DNA of 64,000 bases from an uncultured Oleispira sp. (GTDB lineage Bacteria > Pseudomonadota > Gammaproteobacteria > Pseudomonadales > Oceanobacteraceae), in the NCBI GenBank assembly GCA_913019965.1, contig CAJVZR010000010.1, forward strand, positions 1 through 64,000. Direction: 5' to 3'. Positions 36,202-44,659 of this stretch are shown here, piece after piece. Under the pieces are notes generated by a model that did no database searches, had not been told where the DNA came from, and was given only the letters and a program-made list of their open reading frames with translations. Within the stretch, counting starts at the first letter, position 1. Every line of letters begins with the position of its first letter. Made by a program: the position numbers and the translations under genes.

Positions 36202-37218
36202 ATGAATCAAAGCTTCTTCCTCTCTCGATTAAGTTGTCCATTTATATTGCTTGCTGCAGTGCTAACAAGTGATATTTCCTATGCTATGCAGGCCGCCGAC
36301 ACCCATTTTTATGGACGTATTCATGTTCGTTTAGCGACCATTAAAAACCAAGATACATCACTCAATAATGCAGGCCATCGATTAGGAATTAAAGGAGAAG
36401 GAGTACTCAATAATGGCTGGGATTTTTTCTATAAACTTGAAAGTGAACTTCATAATGATGATGGCCTAGGAAAAAAAGATGGCGCTGACGGCCATAACTT
36501 GGCTGAACCCAGTTCAACATCGAGCACAGATCTCGCCGACATTGTCATTCGCCATGCCCATCTTGGACTCTCTAATTCTTATGGTATTTTAACCTTAGGG
36601 CGCCAAAATAATCCGTTAGCTAACAGTTATACCGCCGATGTCTTTGAAGCTAATTCGGGCTCTTTTGAACAGACTTCGTTTCGCCTGGGTCATGCGGCAA
36701 TTTTTCAAACGCCCAATACAGGAAAAGCACGAGCTTACCTAGGCGCCATTTTAGAAGGTGGTGGAGATGACAAAGAAAACGAGCAATTGGATGGTTATGT
36801 TATTGGTGGCCAATATAAGTTAGCAAATTTTGTTATCCACTTAGGGGCTTTTCATGCAGATTTTAAAAGCTTAGATAGCGACCAATCTGAATTCAGCGAT
36901 GTTTCAGCAGCAATTGCATATCGATCAGGCAATCTTTATCTAGCAGCCAATGGTGAACAATCAATACTGCAAGCACCCGATGGCAGCAAAATAACAACGG
37001 ATAAACTAGACCTTGCAATGACATATTCTCTAAATACAGTTACTTACGGCATTGGCTATGCTGTACAAGATAGTGAGGATATTCAAAGTGATCGTATTTT
37101 ATTCGGCGCCTACCTAGATTTAAGCAGTAATAATGATTTATATATTGAGTTAGGTTTATTAAATAAAGCTGCTGGGGATAGCGATAATCTAGTAGCTGGT
37201 TATCGAATTACTTTTTAG
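36202..37218 (+). CDS. Gram-negative porin
   Basis: A signal peptide (about residues 1-30) precedes a general porin (porin_4 type). FYGRIHVRLATI, then LGIKGEGVLNNGWDFFYKLE and LGRQNNPLANSY, are typical, and it ends in YRITF with C-terminal Phe. The ATG at 36202 is preferred because CGGAG lies upstream; an in-frame start at 36172 has none. It follows the cytochrome b-PilZ gene with an 84-base gap. Confidence 0.87.
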   Translation: MNQSFFLSRLSCPFILLAAVLTSDISYAMQAADTHFYGRIHVRLATIKNQDTSLNNAGHRLGIKGEGVLNNGWDFFYKLESELHNDDGLGKKDGADGHNLAEPSSTSSTDLADIVIRHAHLGLSNSYGILTLGRQNNPLANSYTADVFEANSGSFEQTSFRLGHAAIFQTPNTGKARAYLGAILEGGGDDKENEQLDGYVIGGQYKLANFVIHLGAFHADFKSLDSDQSEFSDVSAAIAYRSGNLYLAANGEQSILQAPDGSKITTDKLDLAMTYSLNTVTYGIGYAVQDSEDIQSDRILFGAYLDLSSNNDLYIELGLLNKAAGDSDNLVAGYRITF

Positions 37219-37328
37219 TAGCCAACGATGAAGTCAGTGCTAAAAAATGAAATAGAAAAAATCATCATAATGACAAATTAGTAACACTAATATTAGTAGC
37301 AGCTATATTAGTAAGGATAGTCACAATA

Positions 37329-37943
37329 TCATGCTTCTCCTGATTGATTAAAGATATGACAAACCAGCTGGACTAATTCATCAATAAAAATAGCTTCAGA
37401 TAACATGCTTGCATCTTCAACTAAGGCCGTTTGTACAAGTGAATCGACCGTATTTGTAACGATGAAAGCCTTAGTTTGTATCAACCTTGATTTCTCATTC
37501 AAATTCAAACTCTTGGCGAGAATTGATGCTGTAATTTGTTGAAATAACAATGATGCTTTCCTCAATACATCTCTACACTCTAAAGAATTAACTTGCAGAT
37601 GAAGAAGCTGAGTCAGTTCAATTTCATCTAGGTGAACTTGAATGAAAACTTGAATAAACTTACGAAAAAAATCTTCATTGATTGCACCTTGCCACTCTTC
37701 AATAACAGCTGTCATGCTGTTTATTTCTTTCTGCACATGCTGCTCAATTAGCTCTGCAACCAAAGATTCTTTATTGGGAAAGTACTGATACAAAGACCCA
37801 ATACTCACACCTGCTCTGTCAGCGACATGATTGGTCGTTAAGGCTTGAATGCCTTCTTTTAATAAAATGTGAGTAGTCGCTTGTAAAATAGCTTCAACCG
37901 TAACCTTCGATCGTGATTGCTTTGGCGTTTTTCTTGATTTCAT
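37329..37943 (-). CDS. TetR-family transcriptional regulator
   Basis: The N-terminal helix-turn-helix region (about 10-55; ALTTNHVADRAGVSIGSLYQ, then YFPNKESLVAELI) is typical of TetR. The effector part is all helical. The ATG at 37943 is chosen over 37970 because GGAG lies upstream and the longer start cuts into the palindrome at 37967-37982. It is divergent from the alpha/beta hydrolase gene, its likely target. Confidence 0.88.
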   Translation of the reverse strand: MKSRKTPKQSRSKVTVEAILQATTHILLKEGIQALTTNHVADRAGVSIGSLYQYFPNKESLVAELIEQHVQKEINSMTAVIEEWQGAINEDFFRKFIQVFIQVHLDEIELTQLLHLQVNSLECRDVLRKASLLFQQITASILAKSLNLNEKSRLIQTKAFIVTNTVDSLVQTALVEDASMLSEAIFIDELVQLVCHIFNQSGEA

Positions 37944-37966
37944 GGACTGTCTCACTCCGTTAATTA

Positions 37967-37982
37967 GCATTCAATAGAATGC
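37967..37982. promoter_or_regulatory. Palindrome near the TetR start
   Basis: GCATTC-AATA-GAATGC is a perfect 16-base palindrome, 24 bases upstream of the TetR start. It could be an autoregulatory operator, or a site for another factor. Confidence 0.6.
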
Positions 37983-38010
37983 GAGTAGTTAATCTACGGC
38001 ATTCTTTATA

Positions 38011-38047
38011 GCATTATTAATGTGAGTTTTACTCATATTAATAATGC
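38011..38047. promoter_or_regulatory. Large palindromic operator upstream of the alpha/beta hydrolase
   Basis: Two 17-base arms, 38011-38027 and 38031-38047, are complementary with a single mismatch around a three-base TTT loop. The core is TGAGT-TTT-ACTCA. It ends 15 bases before the hydrolase ATG, which suits a repressor site. Confidence 0.75.
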
Positions 38048-38062
38048 ATTCGAGGTTAATTT

Positions 38063-38965
38063 ATGACAATACGAGATTTAAGAATTTGTTTTGAGGGTCA
38101 CGAAATAGCGGTTTTATCTGCAAATGAGCATATTGACGAGCCTGCTATCATTTTTATTCCAGGAGTATTAGCCCCCGTCAATTTCTGGCTTGCCTGCTTA
38201 CCTGAAGCGATCTTACAAAATAGACGTTGGTATGCAATAAGTTTACCGGGTCACCACCCTTCTAAAGTACCTAATAACTATAAGCCTGAAGACGTCAACG
38301 AAGCATGGCTAAATCGTCTTTACCAATCGGTGATATTTCAATTAGAAGGAGATAATAAAGTCGTATTAGTTGGCCATTCTACGGGAGGGTTTTCAGCGTT
38401 GAATTTAGCATCCGATAATGTCATGGACATTTTAGGCGTTATCAGTATCGCCGGATTTTTTGAAGGCAGATGGGGCGGAGTTGAAGGTCAATTGGTTAAA
38501 CTCGCGGGGTTAGGAAAATGGGCTAAGCCATTGTTTCAACTAGCCTTATCCATTAGTCGCAGAACACCTTTGCTGCAAGCATATTTGTCATCGCTATTAG
38601 CTCACGACCAGACAGCCTATAACGAATCGCCCGTCACGCCAAAAATGCTTGCTGAAATTCAACATAATATGCAAACACAGGATCTATCAGCATTATTTCC
38701 ACTATTTAATCGTATCTCCGATTTAAATATATTCCCTAAGCTAAGCGCAATAAATATACCCGTTACCATTATGGCGGGCAGCCACGATCCCGTCATCTCA
38801 CCAACTCAGTCACTTAGACTGGCAGGCGCAATTGAACAAGCAAGTTTAGTCATTTTTGATCGTACCGGACATATGCCTTTCATGGAAAGGACCCAGCAAT
38901 TTAATTACGAACTGTGTCAGTCCATCGAACAATACATCAAACCTGCTATTACCCGAGGACTATAA
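38063..38965 (+). CDS. Alpha/beta hydrolase
   Basis: The nucleophile motif GHSTG lies at residues 104-108 (Ser106). A likely acid follows in AGSHDPVISP, and the catalytic histidine is in TGHMPFM near the C-terminus. There is no signal peptide. It probably hydrolyses an ester or thioester. It is under the divergent TetR with a large palindrome in between, and the ferritin-like gene starts one base after its stop codon. Confidence 0.87.
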   Translation: MTIRDLRICFEGHEIAVLSANEHIDEPAIIFIPGVLAPVNFWLACLPEAILQNRRWYAISLPGHHPSKVPNNYKPEDVNEAWLNRLYQSVIFQLEGDNKVVLVGHSTGGFSALNLASDNVMDILGVISIAGFFEGRWGGVEGQLVKLAGLGKWAKPLFQLALSISRRTPLLQAYLSSLLAHDQTAYNESPVTPKMLAEIQHNMQTQDLSALFPLFNRISDLNIFPKLSAINIPVTIMAGSHDPVISPTQSLRLAGAIEQASLVIFDRTGHMPFMERTQQFNYELCQSIEQYIKPAITRGL

Positions 38966-38966
38966 A

Positions 38967-39440
38967 ATGAATTACCCACAATATAAATCTGATCTGAATC
39001 ATATTTATCAATCGGAAGTTTATGGCGCAAACGTTTTCCGTATGGCAATGCGATTTACCAGCAAGCTCGAGCGTAAGGACAAATGGCGCTATTTATACCA
39101 GTTGGAAATACAAACACTGAATCATTTTCGTCAGCATTTGACCACAACAGCTCTAACCTACCCCTACCCTTGGGTTTGGGCTATAAGAGGCCATATTGAA
39201 GGGATAATCATAGGTTTACTGCCATGGAAGCTCGCAATGAAGATACTAGCGAAAGAGACTCAAAGCTTTATTCTCATCTGGCAACGCCTTAAAGATCATG
39301 CACCACATAAGGATCGCTCTTTTTTTGATTACGTATATGCTCACGAAAAAGCCATTGAGGCTTTTGCTAATTTAGAAATAAAAAAAAGTGATCGTAGTAC
39401 TCAGGCGTTAAAATCTCTGCTCAATGAGTTAGATTATTAG
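38967..39440 (+). CDS. Helical protein, possibly ferritin-like
   Basis: A 157-residue, all-helical protein with SEVYGANVFRM near residue 17, LEIQTLNHF at about 46-54, an ETQS at about 97 and AHEKAIEAF near 125-133. These glutamate/histidine positions resemble a ferritin-like di-iron bundle, but an ExxH motif is imperfect. The ATG at 38967 is preferred (CGAGGAC upstream) over longer in-frame starts inside the hydrolase gene. Its function is unknown; it is co-transcribed with the hydrolase. Confidence 0.72.
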   Translation: MNYPQYKSDLNHIYQSEVYGANVFRMAMRFTSKLERKDKWRYLYQLEIQTLNHFRQHLTTTALTYPYPWVWAIRGHIEGIIIGLLPWKLAMKILAKETQSFILIWQRLKDHAPHKDRSFFDYVYAHEKAIEAFANLEIKKSDRSTQALKSLLNELDY

Positions 39441-39530
39441 GATACAGGTACTGATAGATATAAAAACTATTGCGAAATTAACTTAAATCGATAAGCTGTA
39501 AAGAATGTATATTCTTAGAGTTTGAATTAT

Positions 39531-40346
39531 ATGAATAAATTATTTTCAACAATAATTGTATTCCTAATAAACTTAACCGCTTTTTTCTGCTTGCTTCCTT
39601 CAATAGCATTGTCTCTTGATGAAGACACCGCGTCCAAATTAATCAATATCGCGACCATTGACTACCCTCCTCTCATGGGGGAGCAAGAAGGATTAATGAC
39701 CGATATTGTAAAGGAAGCTTTTTCAATTCAAGAATATCAAGTGAATTATACCCTAATACCGATGGCAAGAATTGCTTGGTCTATTACTGAGGGAGATAGT
39801 GATGCGGCAATCGGCAGTATTCATTGGCTAAGAGGAAAACAGCTTCTAGAGCAGGTGAGACATAAAACCATTTATTATACCGGCATGCACTTATTTTACC
39901 GGAAACAGCAATTTCCCGAGGGCATTAACTATCAAGACTTATCAGAAATCAATCAGTACAAGATTGGTTATATTCGATCTGGTTCTATGCTACAGGTTTT
40001 GAAAAAGGCTGGAATCAAGCCCCAGTTAGTTAAAGACTTAGCAACCAATAGCCGAAAGTTGAAAACTCAACGCATAGACATGTTTGTTGCAACTGAACTC
40101 GGAGGCTGGGGAGCCATTAAAAAGAAGTACCCTGATGCAGTAAATGAGTTTGCTATGATGCCCAGACCCATACTCGATATTCTGGGTAGTGGGGACGTGA
40201 TATTTCCGCTTAAAAATAAACATATACAAGGCATATTCGAGCGCGGATTATTAAAGCTAATAAATAACGGAGGTTACAGACAGATATTGGAAAAATATTA
40301 TGGCAAGGGGAAAATCCCTACCAATCTATTGCCATTGATTCTTTGA
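39531..40346 (+). CDS. Periplasmic solute-binding-like protein (SBP_bac_3 type)
   Basis: A signal peptide (about residues 1-27) and a polar-amino-acid-binding fold are seen: IATIDYPPLMGEQEGL near the start, SDAAIGSIHWLRG and the late YRQILEKYYGKG. No transport partners are nearby. The ATG at 39531 is used; an upstream TTG at 39522 lacks space for its ribosome site. Confidence 0.78.
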   Translation: MNKLFSTIIVFLINLTAFFCLLPSIALSLDEDTASKLINIATIDYPPLMGEQEGLMTDIVKEAFSIQEYQVNYTLIPMARIAWSITEGDSDAAIGSIHWLRGKQLLEQVRHKTIYYTGMHLFYRKQQFPEGINYQDLSEINQYKIGYIRSGSMLQVLKKAGIKPQLVKDLATNSRKLKTQRIDMFVATELGGWGAIKKKYPDAVNEFAMMPRPILDILGSGDVIFPLKNKHIQGIFERGLLKLINNGGYRQILEKYYGKGKIPTNLLPLIL

Positions 40347-40363
40347 TCTAAAATAAGCCCAAT

Positions 40364-40410
40364 AAAAAAGGCGGCTATACACTGATTCATAGAATCAATA
40401 CATAACCGCC
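40364..40410 (-). terminator. Rho-independent terminator of the M19-like hydrolase gene
   Basis: Read on the minus strand, GGCGGTTAT pairs with ATAGCCGCC (one mismatch) around an inner GATTC/GAATC stem, followed by TTTTTT. It starts about 55 bases after the stop codon. Confidence 0.85.
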
Positions 40411-40466
40411 AAACAAGGCCAGTCTAAAGCCTAAGAAGTGCAATTATTACAATCTGTATGTGTTCC

Positions 40467-42695
40467 TTAGTTATTAGGATTCACATACTGAACATCGTTA
40501 TTACTTTCCGCACGCTCCCACATTTGCAAATACGCTTCTGCTGAATTCATTACAGCATCGTAAATACGCTCAGGGGTTTGCTCACGAATATCTTGGATAT
40601 GATCAGCCACTAAACCATAGTGCGACATACCTTCGTTATTGATATCAAAAGTACGGTTGCCCGAAACTTGTCGATCAATTTCAATGCCTTCTTCGGTCGT
40701 GAACGGGTATACCAAAGGATTCGTTGCACTATCACCACGAGGCCCAGGTTGATTACCAATGCCACCCATATCCGTAGAGAAAGGCACGCCGTTTAGGAAT
40801 GGTGTTTCTTCTATCAGATTCAGATAACGATTAATACCGTGCTGAATCGAAGTAGAAGGACCATTATAAGGCGCTAGCATTCCGCCTTGATTAGCGATGT
40901 CATGCTGCACTGCGTGTGGCGAGCCATCTGCAGCTGAGTTCAACCAGCTATGACCAGAAATTACACCTGAGTAGTTACGTGCTTTGACGATATCCATTAC
41001 TGCATTCGCCGTTTTGGTCGACATGTGATCCATCTCGATGATCATACCCATATCAATCATGCGATTGATTAGGTAAACACCCAGATCACTCAAGCCATGC
41101 TGGTTACACAGCGGCTGAGATTCGTCATAAACTGGATTTAAGCCAATCACATTTAGAATGTCTTTAATTACTGGCACATCCCCAATTAATGGGAAGCCCG
41201 ATTTAAAGTGACGGCCACGAGTTTCTGTATCACAAGCTTCCGTTTCGAAGAAACGACCCGTTGCTAACCACTGACCAACATTAATGAAACCGTCTTCTTG
41301 GCGGGCACCACCAAATTGGTTATCAAAACGGTGTGTTGGGTACATAGTACGTACGCCAGCGTTATACACTTTCTGCAACTGAGCTTCGATGGTTTCTTTC
41401 GTACAGTGATCGCGAACACCACAATCAAATAACTCAGACGCCTCAATGCCCATTAAGATTGCCATCTTGCCATCGGCAATCACCGCACGGGCTTCAGCAG
41501 GTGTGCTAACGATGCGGAAGAAACCTTTACCAGGGCCACCTTGTTGGGCGTCGATATACGCTTCCATTTCATTTAAGCGTTGAATCTGTAGATCAATACT
41601 CTTAGAGGTTTTGCAGTTATTCGGGTTAATCCAGCTTGCTGGGTTCACCGTTTTTTGCACATTACATAAGACTTCATTCTCTACTAAGAGAGAAACCATC
41701 ATCTTCAAACCACCTTTATGCGCACGCTCTACCCACTTGTAGTAATACTGCATATGAGAGAGTGACTTATGTGCAGGCCAAGCCGGAAAATCAGGATAAC
41801 CGCGAGTATCGTAACGATGACCCACATTGTCATAACCCATTAGGTTACCAATGATATCTAGCGCACCACTCGGGCCATGGATATCTTTACTATCCTTCAA
41901 TGCCGTCTCTATACCCCAAGGGCTGAAAGGCTCGCCATGTAAGAATTTACCGCCCATAAACTCATAAGAGGTAATGTGGGTATGTGGATCGATCGCACCA
42001 CGAACTGGCGCACTCACATTAGCCGCTTGTGATACCGACTCATCAGCATTCAACTCAGCTTCAGGGAAAGGCTTACAGTCATTTTGCGCGACTAGGTTAA
42101 AACCGGTTTCGCTATTGGCGTTGGTCGGATTCAAAATATCCAATACATAGGCCCCGCCGTTTGCATACCAGCCGATACCACCGTGGTTATGACGTAGGAT
42201 TTTATTTAAACCTATGCCATGGAAACTATAGCGATAACTACCATCGGTTTGATAGTGCCCTCCAACACGCCATTGAGCAAACTTACCCGCATAACGTCCG
42301 GCAGAAACTTCATTTGGCAAATGGCTCGCAAGATAACGACCATCTTGATCGGTTAGCATATAGTGAAAATAAGAAGTCGGTTTAAAGTAGAATCGCGCTG
42401 CCCCAGCTGCTGAGGTGGCTTTAAATTGATAACTCAAACCATTATCGACTAAACCACCCTGATGAAAGCGATTCATGTATTTACCATTCGCTGGCGATTG
42501 AATGGCATAACACCCTTGCGCTAATTCATGCACTGAATTTTGTGCCGCTGCAATTTGTGCCGCGGTAGGGGGTGGAGGTGGTGCAGGCTTTTTAGACATA
42601 GCCTGAACTTCAATGGCCGTAATGGATAATAGCGCCATGGATATCAAAGGCGTCATCAAGCCATGACGATACTGCATTTTTAATCTGCTGATCAT
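40467..42695 (-). CDS. Secreted amidohydrolase-like protein (peptidase M19-like)
   Basis: The 742-residue protein has a signal peptide (about 1-32). Next is an N-terminal region (about 50-170) rich in Gly/Tyr repeats such as YAIQSPANGKYMNRF, which looks beta-trefoil-like. A metal-dependent hydrolase domain follows, with DPHTHITS near residue 236, EMDHMSTKTANAV and ISGHSWLN, and SFSTD-like SFSTDMGG replaced here by PFSTDMGG. The pattern resembles membrane dipeptidase/M19 and related amidohydrolases. The ATG at 42695 follows AAAGGGA. It ends at a terminator and appears monocistronic. Confidence 0.75.
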   Translation of the reverse strand: MISRLKMQYRHGLMTPLISMALLSITAIEVQAMSKKPAPPPPPTAAQIAAAQNSVHELAQGCYAIQSPANGKYMNRFHQGGLVDNGLSYQFKATSAAGAARFYFKPTSYFHYMLTDQDGRYLASHLPNEVSAGRYAGKFAQWRVGGHYQTDGSYRYSFHGIGLNKILRHNHGGIGWYANGGAYVLDILNPTNANSETGFNLVAQNDCKPFPEAELNADESVSQAANVSAPVRGAIDPHTHITSYEFMGGKFLHGEPFSPWGIETALKDSKDIHGPSGALDIIGNLMGYDNVGHRYDTRGYPDFPAWPAHKSLSHMQYYYKWVERAHKGGLKMMVSLLVENEVLCNVQKTVNPASWINPNNCKTSKSIDLQIQRLNEMEAYIDAQQGGPGKGFFRIVSTPAEARAVIADGKMAILMGIEASELFDCGVRDHCTKETIEAQLQKVYNAGVRTMYPTHRFDNQFGGARQEDGFINVGQWLATGRFFETEACDTETRGRHFKSGFPLIGDVPVIKDILNVIGLNPVYDESQPLCNQHGLSDLGVYLINRMIDMGMIIEMDHMSTKTANAVMDIVKARNYSGVISGHSWLNSAADGSPHAVQHDIANQGGMLAPYNGPSTSIQHGINRYLNLIEETPFLNGVPFSTDMGGIGNQPGPRGDSATNPLVYPFTTEEGIEIDRQVSGNRTFDINNEGMSHYGLVADHIQDIREQTPERIYDAVMNSAEAYLQMWERAESNNDVQYVNPNN

Positions 42696-43194
42696 ATTGG
42701 ATCCCTTTATTCCTATATTCTGCGATGCATACAATTGCGGTGAGAAAATTCACCAAAGCTCTTGTGCTATTTGTTATCTTTTTAATTGCTCTGAGCTAGG
42801 TTAATTTTTAGATGATTAACGGTGTAACTGATAGGTAAAAACGCGCAATTTAACGTGCAAAACGTTAAAGAAATTATGAAATGAAAGTTTTGCACACGAC
42901 CAGAAACATTACTTCACTAAGCAATACTTAAAATAATCCGGCTATTAATTCCAATTTTTCATCGAGCTATGACTGTAAACCACTTAATCCTGTGCAAATC
43001 GTCATAAACCAAGCAGCCGAAGGTATTATTAAGACAGTTGCCCGAAATAAGTAGCCATGGATAGCGATATGCATAGATTTTCATATAAATAATATTGGCC
43101 CAGATTGCGCTAGACCGATGCCGCCAAACAAGTCGTTTTAATAGGTTTTTTTAGTCCAAATGAGGAAATAAGAAACGTTCAGAGTTTTGCAGAG
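42696..43194. other. Long intergenic region with a separated inverted repeat
   Basis: About 500 bases lie between two minus-strand genes. They contain an inverted repeat of GTGCAAAAC (42855-42863) and GTTTTGCAC (42887-42895). I see no open frame with a ribosome site and no RNA gene I recognise. Confidence 0.6.
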
Positions 43195-43515
43195 TTAGTC
43201 CCCTTGGCGGGTACGTTTTCTAAATTCTACCTGACATTCTTGATTGACTAGGGTGAAAATACTGTAGTGTTTATCACCCTCTTTGATATAGCTGGCGACT
43301 TCTTTTTTTCTAGAGGGATGATGAATTTTTTGGATGACACCGGCATGAAATACTTTGCCATTCTTAAAGAACGACATCGCTTTTTTATTAGCGGCTTCTA
43401 TGGCGTCAAAATCACGACACTCTGCAAAAGAGCTCGTAGTAAACACAGTTATGACAATAGTACTTAGTAAGTACACCAATATTTTTTTAAATCTGTTAAT
43501 AAGCAAGGGAGGCAC
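43195..43515 (-). CDS. Small secreted protein of unknown function
   Basis: The frame starts with GTG at 43515 and encodes 106 residues with a signal peptide (about 1-31, ending SSFAE). The mature part has two cysteines (ECRDFDA and QECQVEF), suggesting one disulfide. It has a single domain-like stretch with AGVIQKIHHP and HYSIFTLVNQ strands. No ribosome site is evident, so the exact start is uncertain. It is divergent from the peroxidase gene. Confidence 0.6.
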   Translation of the reverse strand: MPPLLINRFKKILVYLLSTIVITVFTTSSFAECRDFDAIEAANKKAMSFFKNGKVFHAGVIQKIHHPSRKKEVASYIKEGDKHYSIFTLVNQECQVEFRKRTRQGD

Positions 43516-43618
43516 TCATATTACTATAGTAGGAACTGCTATCTCGTAAGTTAAGTCTATACTTGCACCGATGACCATACAGGATAAACTTAACAATAGT
43601 ACATTAGGAAAGTTATTC

Positions 43619-44659
43619 ATGCAGGTTCCTTATTATTACCATGCGCTTATTAATAAAACGACTATGAACAAGATTGTAATTATTCCCCTCATAGGTTTAT
43701 TGTTCGTATTTAGCACGTATTCAGCCTTTGCTCACTCTTACGGTGCCATATCACCAGCCAGTATTCCTGCTATTTATTTGAATACCAAACAAAGACCCAT
43801 GACAATTGCTCAACCCCCTAATACTCTAAGTCAGAAAGCGAAAATTCATCTAGGGAAACAACTATTCGAAGATACCAATTTATCAAAATCAGGAGAAATG
43901 GCCTGCTCTACCTGCCACCAAGCAAGCATGGGCTTCAGTGATGGAAGAGATTTCTCCCTAGACAATCAAGGCACCCCTTTGCCTTACAATACTCCCAGCA
44001 TTCAATATGTCGCATTTAACTATTACTTTGGATGGACTGCTCGCTTTCCTCACTTACAGGAACACTTAGATGCACTAATGACCAACCCTAAGTTAATGGA
44101 CCGAAATTGGCCTGAATTAAGTCAAAAAATTAAACAAAATGATATCTATGTTCAGCTTTTTAATAATGCAGGTTATGACGAAATATCAAGAACAACGATT
44201 AGCGATGCTATTATTCAATACGAATACAGCTTAGCTAAACCCTCTCGTTACGATCTTTATATACTGGGAGATAAACAGCAATTCTCAGAAAAAGAAAACC
44301 TAGGTTATTCATTATTCAAAGAATTTGGCTGCAGCAGTTGCCATCAAGGAAAAAACCTAGGGGGAAATTTACGGCAGAAATTTGGTGTAATGAAATCATA
44401 CTTTAACGAACATAATAAAATTGAGGAACGAGATCTTGGTTACTATACGACAACATTGAAAGATGAAGATCGTTTCTACTTCAGAGTTCCGAGCTTAAGA
44501 AATGTAACTAATACTGCTCCCTATTTTCATGATGGTTCTGCTAAAACACTAGCAATGGCTATTGAAATCATGTTCGTATACCAATTGGGAATTAAACCCA
44601 GCGATACTGACATTAATCTTATTGAATCTTTTCTTCATACTCTGGAACCAGTCGAATGA
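43619..44659 (+). CDS. Dihaem cytochrome c peroxidase family protein
   Basis: The protein has a signal peptide and two CxxCH haem sites, CSTCHQASMGF (N-terminal half) and CSSCHQGKNLGG (C-terminal half), as in bacterial cytochrome c peroxidase/MauG. It also has FHDGSAKTLAMAIEIM, as in the family. It should reduce hydrogen peroxide, or carry out a MauG-like oxidation, in the periplasm. The ATG at 43619 follows AGGAAA; another at 43664 would give a shorter signal peptide without a good ribosome site. The stop overlaps the GGDEF start (ATGA, 44656-44659). Confidence 0.87.
   Translation: MQVPYYYHALINKTTMNKIVIIPLIGLLFVFSTYSAFAHSYGAISPASIPAIYLNTKQRPMTIAQPPNTLSQKAKIHLGKQLFEDTNLSKSGEMACSTCHQASMGFSDGRDFSLDNQGTPLPYNTPSIQYVAFNYYFGWTARFPHLQEHLDALMTNPKLMDRNWPELSQKIKQNDIYVQLFNNAGYDEISRTTISDAIIQYEYSLAKPSRYDLYILGDKQQFSEKENLGYSLFKEFGCSSCHQGKNLGGNLRQKFGVMKSYFNEHNKIEERDLGYYTTTLKDEDRFYFRVPSLRNVTNTAPYFHDGSAKTLAMAIEIMFVYQLGIKPSDTDINLIESFLHTLEPVE

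Noticed and set aside
38856-38966. Longer start of the ferritin-like protein
   Set aside because: It lies inside the hydrolase gene; the ATG at 38967 has a ribosome site and fits family-like length.
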